From: Gammaproteobacteria bacterium
GTDB lineage: Bacteria; Pseudomonadota; Gammaproteobacteria; Steroidobacterales; Steroidobacteraceae
Direction: 5' to 3'
DNA length: 64,000 nucleotides
NCBI GenBank assembly: GCA_005878835.1
Contig: VBMV01000057.1
Coordinates: 1-64,000, forward strand
Shown: piece by piece, positions 44,668 to 54,367 of the stretch
Numbering within the stretch: position 1 is the stretch's first letter
Layout of the letters: each line of letters opens with the position of its first letter
Program-made: the position numbers and the translations under genes
Notes under the pieces: generated by a model
The model's database searches: none
Seen by the model: only the letters and a program-made list of their open reading frames with translations
Told to the model about the DNA's origin: nothing

Positions 44668-46147
44668 GCGCCTTGGGTTCGCGCCTGGCGGGGCGATCCC
44701 CGCTCGTGACCCTGATGGGCATGGTGATGCGGAAATGCGCACCCGGAAACTCGCCATCGACGATCTGCACGGTGCCGCCGTGCGCGCCCACGAACTCCAG
44801 CACCACCGACAGTCCGATCCCGGTGCCCTTCACAGGTGTGGTCTTGGCCGCGCGCCCGGTATAGAAGGCGTCGAACACGTGGCCGCGCTCCTCGGGCGGG
44901 ATGCCTGGGCCGTTGTCGGCCACGTCGAGCACCAGCTGCGCGCCCGTGGCCCGGGCCCGCAGGTGGATGGTGCCTCCCTTGGGCGAGTACTTGACGGCGT
45001 TCGACACCAGGTTCTCGAGGATGAGGCGGATCTTGCCGCGATCGGCGAGCAGGGTCACGTCCTCGACGCGTACATCGAGGCGCACCCGTTGCGACAGCAG
45101 CGTGAGCTGCTGGTTCTCCAGCACCTGTTTCACCAGTGGACGCAGGCGAAACTCGGTGGCCTCCAGGCCCACGCTGGAGGTCTGCCAGGCGCTGAAGGAC
45201 AACAGGTTCTCGATCATGCGCTGCAGCTTGATGCCGTTCTCGCGCAGGATCGCGGTCACCTCGCGCTGGTTGGAATCCAGCTCGCCCACCGCCCCGTCCA
45301 TCAGCAGCTCCGTGCCTTCGCGAATGTTGGCAAGGGGTGTCTTGAGCTCGTGCGACATGTGCCGCAGGAAGCGGTTGCGCTCGTGGGCGAGCTCGAGCAG
45401 CCGCTGGCGCAGCCACTCGAGCTGCCCGCCCAGGCGCTCGAGGTCATGCGGACCGGTAACGGCGATCGAGTTGGTGAAGGTGCCCTGGCCGAGCTCGCTG
45501 ATGGCGCGGTCGAGTTGCCGCAGCGGCCGGCCCACGCCCAGGGTCAACACGAACACCGCGACCACCGCGAGCGGCAGGAGCGGTGCGGCCTGCCACAGCA
45601 GGCGCTTGCGCGCCTGCAGGGTCTGCTCTTCCAGCGCGGCCACTTGCGTGTCCACCTGAGCGTTGCTCTGCTGCGCCACACGCTCCACCAGGGCGGACAG
45701 CTGGGTGAAACGGCTGGACAGGTCCGAGGCAACGGCGGCGCTGCTGCCTGGGGGCGCGCTCATGACCGTGTTGCGCAGGCTGCGTTGCAACACCCCGATC
45801 TCCTCGAGCGTGCTGCGGGCGTCGCTGGTGGCCTGCGAGTGCAGCTGTTCGCGCGTCGCGCTCAGGCGCTCGTCCTGCGTGCGGTACAGCTCGAGGAGCT
45901 TCGGGTCGCCGAGCACGTCGTACAGGCGCGCCGTGCGCTCGAGCGAGGCGATCTGCCCGAACAGCGCCTGGCTGGCGCGCGCGCCGGCGACGCCCTGAAC
46001 GACGATTTTCGTACCCGTGTCCGCCAGATCGCGGATCTGCAGCACGGCGGTGAGAATGGCGATCAGGAGCGGCACGGCGATCAACGCCAGGCCGACCAGC
46101 ATCAGTCCACTCAATGACTTGGGCCGCGCCCATCGCATGAAAGCCAT
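44651..46147 (-). CDS. glrK: GlrK/QseE-type sensor histidine kinase
   Basis: A 498-residue membrane kinase. A first transmembrane helix (LMLVGLALIAVPLLIAIL) and a second near residue 190 flank a ~150-residue periplasmic helical sensor. HAMP follows, then the H-box FLRHMSHELKTPLANI, N-box NLVSNAVKYSP and G-boxes DNGPGIPPEE and GTGIGL. The start is taken at MAFMRWAR, just upstream of the first helix. It phosphorylates GlrR. It lies downstream of galE on the same strand with 50 bp between. Confidence 0.92.
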   Translation of the reverse strand: MAFMRWARPKSLSGLMLVGLALIAVPLLIAILTAVLQIRDLADTGTKIVVQGVAGARASQALFGQIASLERTARLYDVLGDPKLLELYRTQDERLSATREQLHSQATSDARSTLEEIGVLQRSLRNTVMSAPPGSSAAVASDLSSRFTQLSALVERVAQQSNAQVDTQVAALEEQTLQARKRLLWQAAPLLPLAVVAVFVLTLGVGRPLRQLDRAISELGQGTFTNSIAVTGPHDLERLGGQLEWLRQRLLELAHERNRFLRHMSHELKTPLANIREGTELLMDGAVGELDSNQREVTAILRENGIKLQRMIENLLSFSAWQTSSVGLEATEFRLRPLVKQVLENQQLTLLSQRVRLDVRVEDVTLLADRGKIRLILENLVSNAVKYSPKGGTIHLRARATGAQLVLDVADNGPGIPPEERGHVFDAFYTGRAAKTTPVKGTGIGLSVVLEFVGAHGGTVQIVDGEFPGAHFRITMPIRVTSGDRPARREPKAHAHAA

Positions 46148-46197
46148 TCTACCGGGCGCACTGCCAACGTGTCTGGGATTGCAGGCGCGCGGGCGTC

Positions 46198-47190
46198 TCA
46201 CCAGGGCTCGCGCAGCAGCCGCTCCTCCCAGGCGAGCGCGCTGCGCACGATGCTGTCGAGATCGTCAAGGCGCGGGCGCCAGGCGAGCTCGGCCCGGATG
46301 CGATCGGCGCGCGCCACCAGCGCTCCGGGGTCCCCGGCCCGGCGCGGCTCCTCGCGAACCGCCAGCCGCTTTCCCGACACCCGCTCGACGCTCTGCAGAA
46401 CCTGCCGCACGCTGTAGCCGTGGCCGTAGCCGACGTTGAGAGTGATGGAGGCGCCGCCGCCTCGCAGGTAGCTCAGGGCATCCACGTGAGCCGCAGCCAG
46501 GTCCTCGACGTGGATGTAGTCGCGCACGCCGGTGCCATCGGGGGTCGGGTAGTCGGTGCCGAAGATCGCGACATGCGCTCGCTTGCCGAGCGCGGCTTCG
46601 CAGGCGACCTTGATCAGCAAGGTCGCGTTCGGGGTGGCCTGGCCGATGCGGCCACCGGTATCCGAGCCCGCCACGTTGAAGTAGCGCAGCGCCGCATAGC
46701 GCAGCGAGGCGGCGCGCGCCACGTCCGCGAGCATCCATTCCGACATGAGCTTGGAGGTGCCGTAGGGATTGATGGGGGCGGTCGGGGTGCTCTCGGCGGC
46801 AAAGCCCTCCGCCGGCACGCCGTAGACCGCGGCGCTGGAGGAAAACACGAAGTGCCGCACTTGCGCCTCGAGGCAGCACTCGAGCAGCGCGCCGGTCGCG
46901 CAGGTATTGTTGCGGTAGTACTTGAGCGGCTCGCGCACCGATTCCGGAACGATGGTGCAGGCGGCGAAATGCATCACCGTGTCGACGCCGTGCTGTTGCA
47001 GGAGGCCGCGCACCCGCTCGCGGTCGGCGACCGCGCCGACGATGAGGGGGGTGTCGAGGGCCGCCTGGCGAAAGCCGCGCGACAGGTCGTCCAGGATCAG
47101 CACCCGCTCGCCGCGCGCGCGCAATTGCAGGGCCACGTGACTGCCGATGTAGCCCGCGCCGCCGGTGACTAATATGCTGCCATGCTTCAT
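46198..47190 (-). CDS. galE: UDP-glucose 4-epimerase
   Basis: A 330-residue extended SDR. The NAD motif is TGGAGYIGSH; the active site has SSSAAVYG and YGTSK (Tyr-x3-Lys); FNVAGSD and YIHVEDLA are further GalE marks. It interconverts UDP-glucose and UDP-galactose, probably feeding the polysaccharide pathways. An open frame continues far upstream, but homology starts at MKHGSILVTGG. Its start lies only 9 bp from that of the divergent srkA. Confidence 0.93.
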   Translation of the reverse strand: MKHGSILVTGGAGYIGSHVALQLRARGERVLILDDLSRGFRQAALDTPLIVGAVADRERVRGLLQQHGVDTVMHFAACTIVPESVREPLKYYRNNTCATGALLECCLEAQVRHFVFSSSAAVYGVPAEGFAAESTPTAPINPYGTSKLMSEWMLADVARAASLRYAALRYFNVAGSDTGGRIGQATPNATLLIKVACEAALGKRAHVAIFGTDYPTPDGTGVRDYIHVEDLAAAHVDALSYLRGGGASITLNVGYGHGYSVRQVLQSVERVSGKRLAVREEPRRAGDPGALVARADRIRAELAWRPRLDDLDSIVRSALAWEERLLREPW

Positions 47191-47199
47191 GGGGCAGCG

Positions 47200-48198
47200 A
47201 TGATAAACAAAACCCACGGTACTGACCCGCAGCCGTTCGCGGGGCTGACACCCGAAGTGGTGCTCGATGCCGCCGCCGCCTTTGGTCTTGTGCCCGACGG
47301 GCGTCTGTTCGCTCTCAACAGTTACGAGAACCGCGTCTACCAACTGGGCGCGGGCGATACTCAGCTGGTGCTCAAGTTCTACCGGCCGCAGCGCTGGAGC
47401 GATGCACAGATTGCCGAGGAGCATCAGTTCACCGCCGAGCTGGCGACGGCCGAGCTCGCGGTGGCCGCGCCGCTGGTGATCGGTGGAGAAACGCTGTTCC
47501 GCTACCACGACTTCCGCTTTGCGGCCTTTCCCTGGATGCGCGGGCGCGCGCCGGAGCTCGATGCGCCCGAGGCCCGGCAGATCCTCGGCCGCAGCCTCGC
47601 GCGCATCCACCAGATCGGGGCGCTGCGCGCCTTCCAGGCCCGGCCCAGCATCGGCGTGCAGCGACTCGGCTGGGACGCCCGCGCGCAGGTGCTCGCGAGC
47701 GCGCTGCTGCCGGAGGCGCTGCGCGAGCGTTATTCCACGGTCAGCGGCGCACTGCTCGAGCGCGTGAGCGAGGCGTTTGCCGCCGCCGCCGGCACCCGCG
47801 CGATCCGCTTGCATGGCGACTGCCACCTGGGGAATCTGCTGTGGAACGAGCACGGCCCGGTGTTCGTGGACCTGGATGACTGCGCCACGGGGGTACGCGT
47901 GCAGGACCTGTGGATGATGCTTGCCGGGCCGCCCGCGGAGCAGCAGCGCCAGTGGGGCGAGCTGCTCGCCGGTTACGGGCAGTTCGCGGACTTCGACTTC
48001 AGCGAATTGCTCCTGATTGAGCCGTTGCGCAGCTTGCGCATGCTGCACCATGCCGCCTGGGTGGCGCACCGCTGGAGCGACCCGGCCTTCCCGCGCGCCT
48101 TCCCCTGGGTCGCCGAGCCGCGCTACTGGGAGGGCTACCTGAATGATCTGCTGGAGCAGATCCCCGCCATCGATGAGCCCCCGCTCCTGCAGCTGTGA
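47200..48198 (+). CDS. srkA: SrkA/RdoA-type stress-response kinase
   Basis: A 332-residue kinase of the YihE/SrkA family. Family marks are LNSYENRVYQ, VLKFYRPQRWSDAQI, the catalytic RLHGDCHLGNLLW and FVDLDDCATG, plus DPAFPRAFPW near the end. In E. coli SrkA it counters stress-induced cell death, downstream of Cpx. The ATG has GGGG seven bases before it. Divergent galE starts 9 bp away, so any promoter must lie inside galE. Confidence 0.92.
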   Translation: MINKTHGTDPQPFAGLTPEVVLDAAAAFGLVPDGRLFALNSYENRVYQLGAGDTQLVLKFYRPQRWSDAQIAEEHQFTAELATAELAVAAPLVIGGETLFRYHDFRFAAFPWMRGRAPELDAPEARQILGRSLARIHQIGALRAFQARPSIGVQRLGWDARAQVLASALLPEALRERYSTVSGALLERVSEAFAAAAGTRAIRLHGDCHLGNLLWNEHGPVFVDLDDCATGVRVQDLWMMLAGPPAEQQRQWGELLAGYGQFADFDFSELLLIEPLRSLRMLHHAAWVAHRWSDPAFPRAFPWVAEPRYWEGYLNDLLEQIPAIDEPPLLQL

Positions 48199-48286
48199 GG
48201 GCCGGTGCCGATTGGCACGTGTGCAGGCGCGCACAGACGCGCTATTGTCGCCACCCGGTCCGGCAACGCACGCGTACCTGAGCGGG

Positions 48287-48871
48287 ATGTCAACGGGAAG
48301 GGATGGGTTCACGGGCAACCTCGGGGCGGCGCTCGCCGCCACCCTGATGCTCGTGGGCTGCGGCTCGGGGGAGACGCCCGGCATCGCCGGCGGAGCCGCG
48401 AAACCCGCGGCCGCACCCCGCAAGGCGCAGCCCGGCGATGTCCTTTCGCCCAACATGGTGAGCGCCGTGGGCGGCGCCCGCATCGGGCCCGCGAGCGTGC
48501 AGGTGAAATTCGAGCTGCGCGAGCGCCCGGATGTGGCCCAGCCGCTCGACATCGACCTCGTGATCCTGCCGGCGTCTTCGAGTCTGGACCGACTGTACGG
48601 CCGGGTCGAAGTCGCCGATGGCTTGCAGCTCACCGAGGGTGCGCAGATCGCCCCGACCGACCGCCCCGCGCAAGACGCTCCCATCCGCCACAGCATCAGG
48701 GTCCTGCCGACGAGGGATGGCATATTCACCGTCAACGCCGTGGTGAGCGTGGATTCTGCCGGCCAGTCCTGGAGTCAGACTTTCTCCATACCGATCATCG
48801 TCGGGGCAGGGCCAGCGCTACCCGTGAAGTCCTCGAGCGCCGCGGCGCGGACCCGGCCCGCGGCCCGCTAG
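48287..48871 (+). CDS. Putative lipoprotein of unknown function
   Basis: A 194-residue protein with signal and lipobox (LMLVGC), an Ala/Pro/Lys linker, then a ~110-residue beta-rich domain (VQVKFELRERPDVAQPLDIDLVILP ... FTVNAVVSV) resembling an immunoglobulin-like sandwich. I do not recognise a family. It starts 88 bp after srkA and is followed 9 bp later by the M28 peptidase gene, so the two are probably co-transcribed and both exported. Confidence 0.68.
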   Translation: MSTGRDGFTGNLGAALAATLMLVGCGSGETPGIAGGAAKPAAAPRKAQPGDVLSPNMVSAVGGARIGPASVQVKFELRERPDVAQPLDIDLVILPASSSLDRLYGRVEVADGLQLTEGAQIAPTDRPAQDAPIRHSIRVLPTRDGIFTVNAVVSVDSAGQSWSQTFSIPIIVGAGPALPVKSSSAAARTRPAAR

Positions 48872-48880
48872 GGACCTCAC

Positions 48881-50359
48881 GTGCATCCTCGCTACCCTTC
48901 CACCACCCCGCTCCTGCGGCTGGGCACGACCCTGTGCGTGTCGTGCCTCGGCGCCGCAGCGCTCGGCGCGCGTGCCGCCGCGGCGCCTGGCCCGGCGGCG
49001 GCGCCGGAGGCGGTCGCGGCGCAGCTGCGCGATGCGGCGCTCGCCGGACATAACATCGCCTACCAGTGGGTGAGCGAGCTCACGAGCCGCTTCGGCCCCC
49101 GTCCGGCGGGCTCGGTCAACGAACGGCAGGCCGCCGAATGGGCGGCGGCGCGCTTCAAGGAGCTCGGCTTCGAGAACGTGCACATCGAGAGCTTCCCGAT
49201 CACGGCCTGGGTGCGCGGCGCCGAGAGTGCCCAGCTCACCTCGCCCCTCACGCAGCCGCTGGTGGCCGCAGCGCTGGGGGAATCCCCGCCGACGCCGGCC
49301 GCGGGACTGGAAGGCGAGGTCGTGAGCTTCGCGAGCTTCGATGCCCTCAAGGCCGCGCCGCCGGGCTCCTTGAGCGGCAAGATCGCCATGGTGGCGCGCC
49401 GCATGGTGCGCACGCAGGACGGCGCCGGTTACGGCGCGGCGGTGGACGCCCGCATCGATGGCCCTGGCGAGGCGGCGCAGCGCGGCGCGATCGCGTTTCT
49501 GCTGCGCTCGGTGGGCACCGACAGCCATCGCCTGGCGCACACCGGCACGACGCGCTACGTCGATGGACGCGTGCCGATGCCGGCGTTCGCGCTCAGCAAC
49601 CCCGATGCCGATCAGATCGAGCGGCTCGCCGAGCTCGGGGAGAAGGTGCGCGTGCGCCTGTACTCGAGCGCCTCCTATGTTCAGGACGCGCACTCGCAGA
49701 ACGTGGTCGCCGAGGTGCGCGGGCGCGTGCGGCCGCAGGAGGTGGTGCTGCTCGGTGCGCACCTGGACAGCTGGGATGAGGGGACCGGGGCCATCGACGA
49801 CGGCACCGGGATGGCGATCATCACCGCGGCGGCGGCGCTCATCCGCGATGCCCCGCAACGGCCGCAGCGCACGGTGCGGGTCGTGCTGTTCGGCTCCGAG
49901 GAGATCGCGCAGCCGGTGGCACCGTACGGCGCTTTCGGCGGCCATGCCTATTGCGACGGCCACAAGGCGGAGCTCGCGACCCACGTGCTCGCGGGCGAGA
50001 GCGACTCCGGTGCCGACCGCGTCTACCGTGTGGCACTGCCGCAGGCGGTGCTGCAGGGCGAGTTTGCAAAAACGGCGCTGCGCGTGCTCGGCCCCATCGG
50101 GGTACTCGCCGCCCCGCAAGCGCCAGTGGAGGCGGGCACGGATGTCGGCCCCTCGGTGGAGGCGGGTGTACCGGCGTTCGTCCTCAACCAGGACGCGAGT
50201 GCGTATTTCGACATCCATCATACCGCCGACGACACCCTCGACAAGGTCGACCAGGAGCAGCTCGACCAGAACGTCGCCGCCTGGGCGGCGCTCGTGTGGC
50301 TGGCGGCGGACAGCGATGTTGATTTCCGCACCCACGGTGCGCCGCCGCCGCAGCCATGA
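48881..50359 (+). CDS. Exported M28-family zinc aminopeptidase/carboxypeptidase Q-like
   Basis: A 492-residue secreted metallopeptidase. A signal peptide ends near ARAAAAP; a PA-like insert occupies about 130-240. Zinc ligands are seen in GAHLDSW (His, Asp), GAIDDGTG (Asp), FGSEE (Glu pair, one catalytic) and DIHHTADDT (His). It would trim peptides in the periplasm. A GTG start is used because the signal peptide begins there. The enoyl-CoA hydratase gene overlaps its stop (ATGA). Confidence 0.87.
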   Translation: MHPRYPSTTPLLRLGTTLCVSCLGAAALGARAAAAPGPAAAPEAVAAQLRDAALAGHNIAYQWVSELTSRFGPRPAGSVNERQAAEWAAARFKELGFENVHIESFPITAWVRGAESAQLTSPLTQPLVAAALGESPPTPAAGLEGEVVSFASFDALKAAPPGSLSGKIAMVARRMVRTQDGAGYGAAVDARIDGPGEAAQRGAIAFLLRSVGTDSHRLAHTGTTRYVDGRVPMPAFALSNPDADQIERLAELGEKVRVRLYSSASYVQDAHSQNVVAEVRGRVRPQEVVLLGAHLDSWDEGTGAIDDGTGMAIITAAAALIRDAPQRPQRTVRVVLFGSEEIAQPVAPYGAFGGHAYCDGHKAELATHVLAGESDSGADRVYRVALPQAVLQGEFAKTALRVLGPIGVLAAPQAPVEAGTDVGPSVEAGVPAFVLNQDASAYFDIHHTADDTLDKVDQEQLDQNVAAWAALVWLAADSDVDFRTHGAPPPQP

Positions 50360-51108
50360 GCGATCAGATCCTCATGTCGCGCGCCGCTGGGGTGTGCGAG
50401 GTGCGCCTCAATCGTCCCGAGAAGCGCAACGCCATCACCTTCGCCATGTACGAGGCGTTGTACCGGGGCCTGCGCGAGGCGCAGGAGGACGCGGCAGTAC
50501 GGGTAGTGCTGCTCGCGGGTGAGGGCGCCGGGTTCTGCGCCGGCAACGACCTCAACGATTTCCTCACCGGCCCGCCCTTCAGCGCCGAGCACCCCGTGAT
50601 GGGCTTCCTGCACACGCTGGCGACGTTCGAGAAGCCGCTGCTGGCCGCCGTCCACGGGCAGACCGTCGGCATCGGCGTGACGCTGCTGCTGCACTGCGAC
50701 CTGGTGGTCGCGGCGCGCAGTGCGCAGCTGTCGATGCCGTTCGTGGCCCTCGGTCTGGTGCCCGAAGCGGCCAGCTCGCTGCTGCTGCCGCGGCTGGTGG
50801 GTCAGCAGCGGGCGGCCGAGCTGCTGTTGCTCGGCAAGCCGTTCGATGCCGCCACCGCGGAGAGGCTCGGCCTGGTGAACCGCGTGGTCGAGGAGGCCGT
50901 GCTGCTTGCCGAGGCGCGCGCGCTGGCGCGGGCACTGGCACAGCAGCCCAGCGGCGCGCTGCTCGCCACCCGACGCCTGCTGCGCGGTGACCCGCAGCAG
51001 GTTCGGGCGCGAATCGAGGCGGAGGCGCGCATTTTCGCCACCCAGCTGCAGTCGGAGGAATTTCGTGCCGCGGTGCGCGCCTTGCTCGCCAAGGGGCGTG
51101 CGGGCTGA
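50356..51108 (+). CDS. Enoyl-CoA hydratase/isomerase family protein
   Basis: A 250-residue crotonase-fold enzyme. NRPEKRNAI, the CoA/oxyanion segment GAGFCAGNDLNDF and HGQTVGIGVTLLLHCD are typical. The second catalytic region reads PFVALGLVPEAASS, where Pro/Glu suggests an isomerase/hydratase with one or two acids. Substrate is uncertain. Co-location with PaaY hints at phenylacetate or other acyl-CoA catabolism, but no other paa gene is present in the window. Confidence 0.85.
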   Translation: MSDQILMSRAAGVCEVRLNRPEKRNAITFAMYEALYRGLREAQEDAAVRVVLLAGEGAGFCAGNDLNDFLTGPPFSAEHPVMGFLHTLATFEKPLLAAVHGQTVGIGVTLLLHCDLVVAARSAQLSMPFVALGLVPEAASSLLLPRLVGQQRAAELLLLGKPFDAATAERLGLVNRVVEEAVLLAEARALARALAQQPSGALLATRRLLRGDPQQVRARIEAEARIFATQLQSEEFRAAVRALLAKGRAG

Positions 51109-51133
51109 GTGCGCGCGCACTGCAGGTAGGCAT

Positions 51134-51751
51134 ATGCCAGTGTACAGCTTAGGGGGACTCGTTCCGGTCGTCGAGCCGACGGCATTCGTGCATCCGCAAG
51201 CGGTGCTGATCGGCGATGTGATCGTGGGGGCCCACTGTTATGTGGGCCCGTGCGCATCGCTGCGCGCAGACTTCGGCCGCGTCATCCTGAGCGCCGGCTC
51301 GAACGTGCAGGACTGCTGCGTGCTGCACAGCTTTCCGTCCAAGGACACGCTCCTCGAGCAGGACGCCCATATCGGCCACGGGGCGGTGCTGCACGGCTGC
51401 ACCGTGCGCCGCGGCGCGCTCATCGGCATCGGCGCGATCGTCATGGATGAGGCGGTGGTCGAGGAGGAGGCCTTTGTCGGCGCCGCGAGCTTCGTACGCG
51501 CCGGCTTCGTCGTGCCGCGGCGCACGCTCGTCACCGGCGTGCCGGCGCGCGTCGTGCGTGCGCTGACGCCCGAGGAGCTCGCCTGGAAAGCCTCCGGCAC
51601 GCGCGAGTACCAGGAGCTCGCCGCGCGCTGCCTCGCGACGCTCAGGGAGTGCCAGCCGCTCGCCGCTCCCGAAGCCGGCCGCCCGACCCTGGGCGGCTCG
51701 AGCGCCGTGCCGCTGCACAGCATCGGGCGTCCGCAGGATCTGCGACGCTAA
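51134..51751 (+). CDS. paaY: PaaY-like gamma-carbonic-anhydrase-fold thioesterase
   Basis: A 205-residue left-handed beta-helix protein. FVHPQAVLIGDVIVG, ASLRADFGRV, NVQDCCVLHSFP and IGHGAVLHGC include the metal-ligand histidines. The tail LAWKASGTREYQELAARC matches PaaY closely and distinguishes it from other gamma-CA proteins. PaaY hydrolyses dead-end CoA esters in phenylacetate degradation. It follows the enoyl-CoA hydratase gene by 25 bp. Confidence 0.88.
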   Translation: MPVYSLGGLVPVVEPTAFVHPQAVLIGDVIVGAHCYVGPCASLRADFGRVILSAGSNVQDCCVLHSFPSKDTLLEQDAHIGHGAVLHGCTVRRGALIGIGAIVMDEAVVEEEAFVGAASFVRAGFVVPRRTLVTGVPARVVRALTPEELAWKASGTREYQELAARCLATLRECQPLAAPEAGRPTLGGSSAVPLHSIGRPQDLRR

Positions 51752-52092
51752 GCCTCCACGGACGGGTCGGCGGCATCGGGGTTGATCACCCCGAACAGCG
51801 CCGGAACGCGCGCATAGAACAGGCGGATCTTTTCCGCCTGCAGCAGCGCCAGGAGCTTGCCCGCCTCCTCGTCGGTGACGATGAACTCCACTTCCACCGT
51901 GAGCGTGCCGGCGAGCTCGAAGAAGTGACTCTCGTGCAGCACGTGGTGGCGGCCGAAGCCGGCCATGGCGCGAAAGGCTGAGCCGCCGCGGATGCCGAGC
52001 CCATTGGCCTGCTCGAGCAGCCACTCCCACACCAGGCGCCGCTGATGCCGCTGTCCCTCGTGAACGTAGAATCTCAGGAATGAGCCTTGCAT
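51748..52092 (-). CDS. DUF190 domain protein
   Basis: A 114-residue PII-like small protein ([19 protein letters not shown], then [18 protein letters not shown]). DUF190 proteins often neighbour crcB and may sense a ligand to control the channel. Its start overlaps the crcB end by 19 bp, and its stop overlaps the convergent paaY stop by 4 bp. Confidence 0.88.
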   Translation of the reverse strand: MQGSFLRFYVHEGQRHQRRLVWEWLLEQANGLGIRGGSAFRAMAGFGRHHVLHESHFFELAGTLTVEVEFIVTDEEAGKLLALLQAEKIRLFYARVPALFGVINPDAADPSVEA

Positions 52093-52460
52093 AGGACGAC
52101 CGTGCCGATGCCGGCAAACGTCATGAGGAACGATCCCGCCAGGTGCGCCGCGACCGCGCCCAGCGCCCACAGCGCCCGTCCCTGTTGCATGAGCGTCACG
52201 ACCTCGGCGGAGAAGGTGGAGAAGGTCGTGAGCCCGCCGCAGAACCCGGTGATCACCAGCAGCCGCCACTCGGGGGCTACCGCCGAGTAGGTCGCGAAGA
52301 AGGCCACCGCAACCCCGACGACGTAGCCGCCGATCAGGTTGGCGGCCAGCGTGCCCGGCGGGATCGCGGGGAAGTGTGCATTCAGCGTCAGGCCGAGCCA
52401 CCAGCGCAGCAGCGCGCCCAGGCTTGCCCCGAGGCTGATCGCAGCAATCAACTTCCACAT
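52074..52460 (-). CDS. crcB: CrcB/Fluc fluoride exporter
   Basis: A 128-residue four-helix membrane protein. [24 protein letters not shown] and [17 protein letters not shown] are the classic CrcB signatures, including the Asn and Phe/Ser/Thr residues of the fluoride path. The protein forms dual-topology dimers in the inner membrane. The start is MWKLIAAIS. No fluoride riboswitch was recognised upstream. Confidence 0.95.
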   Translation of the reverse strand: MWKLIAAISLGASLGALLRWWLGLTLNAHFPAIPPGTLAANLIGGYVVGVAVAFFATYSAVAPEWRLLVITGFCGGLTTFSTFSAEVVTLMQQGRALWALGAVAAHLAGSFLMTFAGIGTVVLCKAHS

Positions 52461-52559
52461 AGGCCGTTGCTTGTACCTTATCGCCTGAGCGGCGCGCAAC
52501 GGTTCGAGTATGCTCACGCCCCTCGTGAGTGCGCCCGTCGCGGGCGTGGAGAGAACCTC

Positions 52560-54314
52560 ATGCGCAGCCTGCTGGTCCCCGCGGTGGCCGCAGCGCTCGC
52601 CGCGGCGCTGAGCGGCTGCTCGCAGCAGTCCCGGCAACACGCCTCCGACGAGCGCCTGGCCGCCATCTACCGCAGCGAGTGGCAGTGGCGCACCGACCAG
52701 CTGCCCGACGACGAGGACAGCACTCGCCCGGTCGCCGATCACCTGCCGAAGGTGGACGCGGCGACGCAGGACATGCGCCGCAAGTACTGGGAGGACGTGC
52801 TGCGACGGGTCGAGGCCATTGCGCGCGCGAGCCTGTCGGCGAAGGAGCAGGTCAACTACGACATCTACCGCGCGCAGATCGCGGTGCTGATCGCCAACCA
52901 GCGTTTCCGCGACTTCGAGATGCCGGCCAACTCCGACACGACCTTCTGGACCAATATCGGCTACACCGCGCGCCGCCCGTTCCGCGCCCTGGTGGATTAC
53001 CAGCACTGGATCGCGCAGATGCGCGACATCCCACGTTACTTCCACGAGCAGATGCAGGAGATGCGCGCCGGCATGAGGCGCGGCTTCACTCCGCCGCGCG
53101 TCACCATGGCGGGACGCGACACCTCCATCACCGCGGTCACGGACGCAACCCCGGAGGCCAGTCTCTTCTACACCCCCTTCAGGGACATGCCGGGCATACC
53201 GGCCGCGAAGCAGGCGAGTCTGCGCGCGGATGCCCTCAGGACCATCCGCGAAGTGGTGCAGCCGGCGTACGTGGAGCTGCTGAAGTTCATGCGCACCGAG
53301 TACGTCCCGGGGATGCGCACTACACTTGCGGCGGCCGACCTGCCGGACGGCAGGAGCTACTATCGCGCCAAGATCCGTGAGTTCACGACGCTCGATCTGG
53401 ATGCAGACGCGATCCATCAGCTCGGCGTTGCCGAGGTGCAGCGGCTGCATGAGGCGATGCTCGCCGCCATGCGCGAGACCGGCTTCGGGGGCGACTTCCC
53501 GGCGTTCCTCAGGTTCCTGCGCACCGACCCGCGCTTCTACGCCCGCTCGCCCGAGGAGCTGCTGATGCACGCCGCGTGGACGGCGAAACGCTTCGACGGC
53601 AAGGCGGCGCAGTTCTTCGGCTACCTGCCGCGGGCGCGCTTCGCCATCAAGCCGGTACCCGAGGACCTGGCGCCCTTCTATACCGCGGGGCGCGGCGGGG
53701 CAGGGATATATCTGCTCAATACCTACGACCTGCCGAGCCGGCCGCTTTACAACCTCACCGCCCTGACGCTGCACGAGTCCGCGCCCGGGCACGCCTTCCA
53801 GATACCCATCGCGATGGAGCACAAGGACCAGCCGATGTTCCGCCAGCTCACGTACCTCTCCGCCTACGGCGAAGGCTGGGCGCTGTATTGCGAGCAGCTC
53901 GGACTCGAGATGGGACTGTATGACACCCCCTACGAGCGCTTCGGCATGCTCGGCTACCAGATCTGGCGCGCCGCGCGCCTGGTCGTGGACACCGGCATTC
54001 ACGCCCAGGGCTGGACGCGCGAGCGGGCGATCGAGTACTTCAGGCAGTACACCGCGCTCCCCGAGCGCGAGATCGACACCGAGGTGGATCGCTACATCGC
54101 CTGGCCGGGGCAGGCGCTGTCGTACTACCTGGGCGAGCGCGCGTTTCTCGACGCCCGTGCGCGCGCGGAGCAAGCGCTCGGCGAGCGCTTCAACGTGCGC
54201 GCCTTTCACGATGCGGTGCTGGAGCTCGGCTCGGTGCCGCTGCCGGTGCTGCAAGCCCGGGTCGACCGTTTCATTGCCGCAGGCGGGCGGGGGCCCTATC
54301 CGGACATGGAGTAG
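52560..54314 (+). CDS. DUF885-family zinc peptidase-like lipoprotein
   Basis: A 584-residue lipoprotein (lipobox LSGC). The catalytic part has [11 protein letters not shown] with the zinc histidines and glutamate and, 40 residues on, [12 protein letters not shown] with the third ligand; [17 protein letters not shown] follows. This is the DUF885 layout related to M3/M32-like gluzincins. Such proteins are abundant in bacteria with many exported peptidases; substrates are unknown. The true start is the ATG ahead of the signal peptide. Confidence 0.87.
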   Translation: MRSLLVPAVAAALAAALSGCSQQSRQHASDERLAAIYRSEWQWRTDQLPDDEDSTRPVADHLPKVDAATQDMRRKYWEDVLRRVEAIARASLSAKEQVNYDIYRAQIAVLIANQRFRDFEMPANSDTTFWTNIGYTARRPFRALVDYQHWIAQMRDIPRYFHEQMQEMRAGMRRGFTPPRVTMAGRDTSITAVTDATPEASLFYTPFRDMPGIPAAKQASLRADALRTIREVVQPAYVELLKFMRTEYVPGMRTTLAAADLPDGRSYYRAKIREFTTLDLDADAIHQLGVAEVQRLHEAMLAAMRETGFGGDFPAFLRFLRTDPRFYARSPEELLMHAAWTAKRFDGKAAQFFGYLPRARFAIKPVPEDLAPFYTAGRGGAGIYLLNTYDLPSRPLYNLTALTLHESAPGHAFQIPIAMEHKDQPMFRQLTYLSAYGEGWALYCEQLGLEMGLYDTPYERFGMLGYQIWRAARLVVDTGIHAQGWTRERAIEYFRQYTALPEREIDTEVDRYIAWPGQALSYYLGERAFLDARARAEQALGERFNVRAFHDAVLELGSVPLPVLQARVDRFIAAGGRGPYPDME

Positions 54315-54367
54315 GGCCCGCGTTGGGGTTACGATACGGCGGTTTCCTGTTCGCGAAAGGAGTCGAT

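Noticed and set aside
46198-48735. Very long reverse-strand open frame covering galE and running on through srkA and beyond
   Set aside because: Only the part from MKHGSILVTGG on is GalE-like; the rest is antisense to srkA and a lipoprotein gene and reads as low-complexity Arg/Ala sequence typical of GC-rich shadow frames.
52461-52560. Possible fluoride riboswitch before crcB
   Set aside because: The reverse strand has a GGCGATAAGG segment, but the conserved crcB-motif core and pseudoknot partner could not be found. A covariance search with the crcB RNA model would decide.
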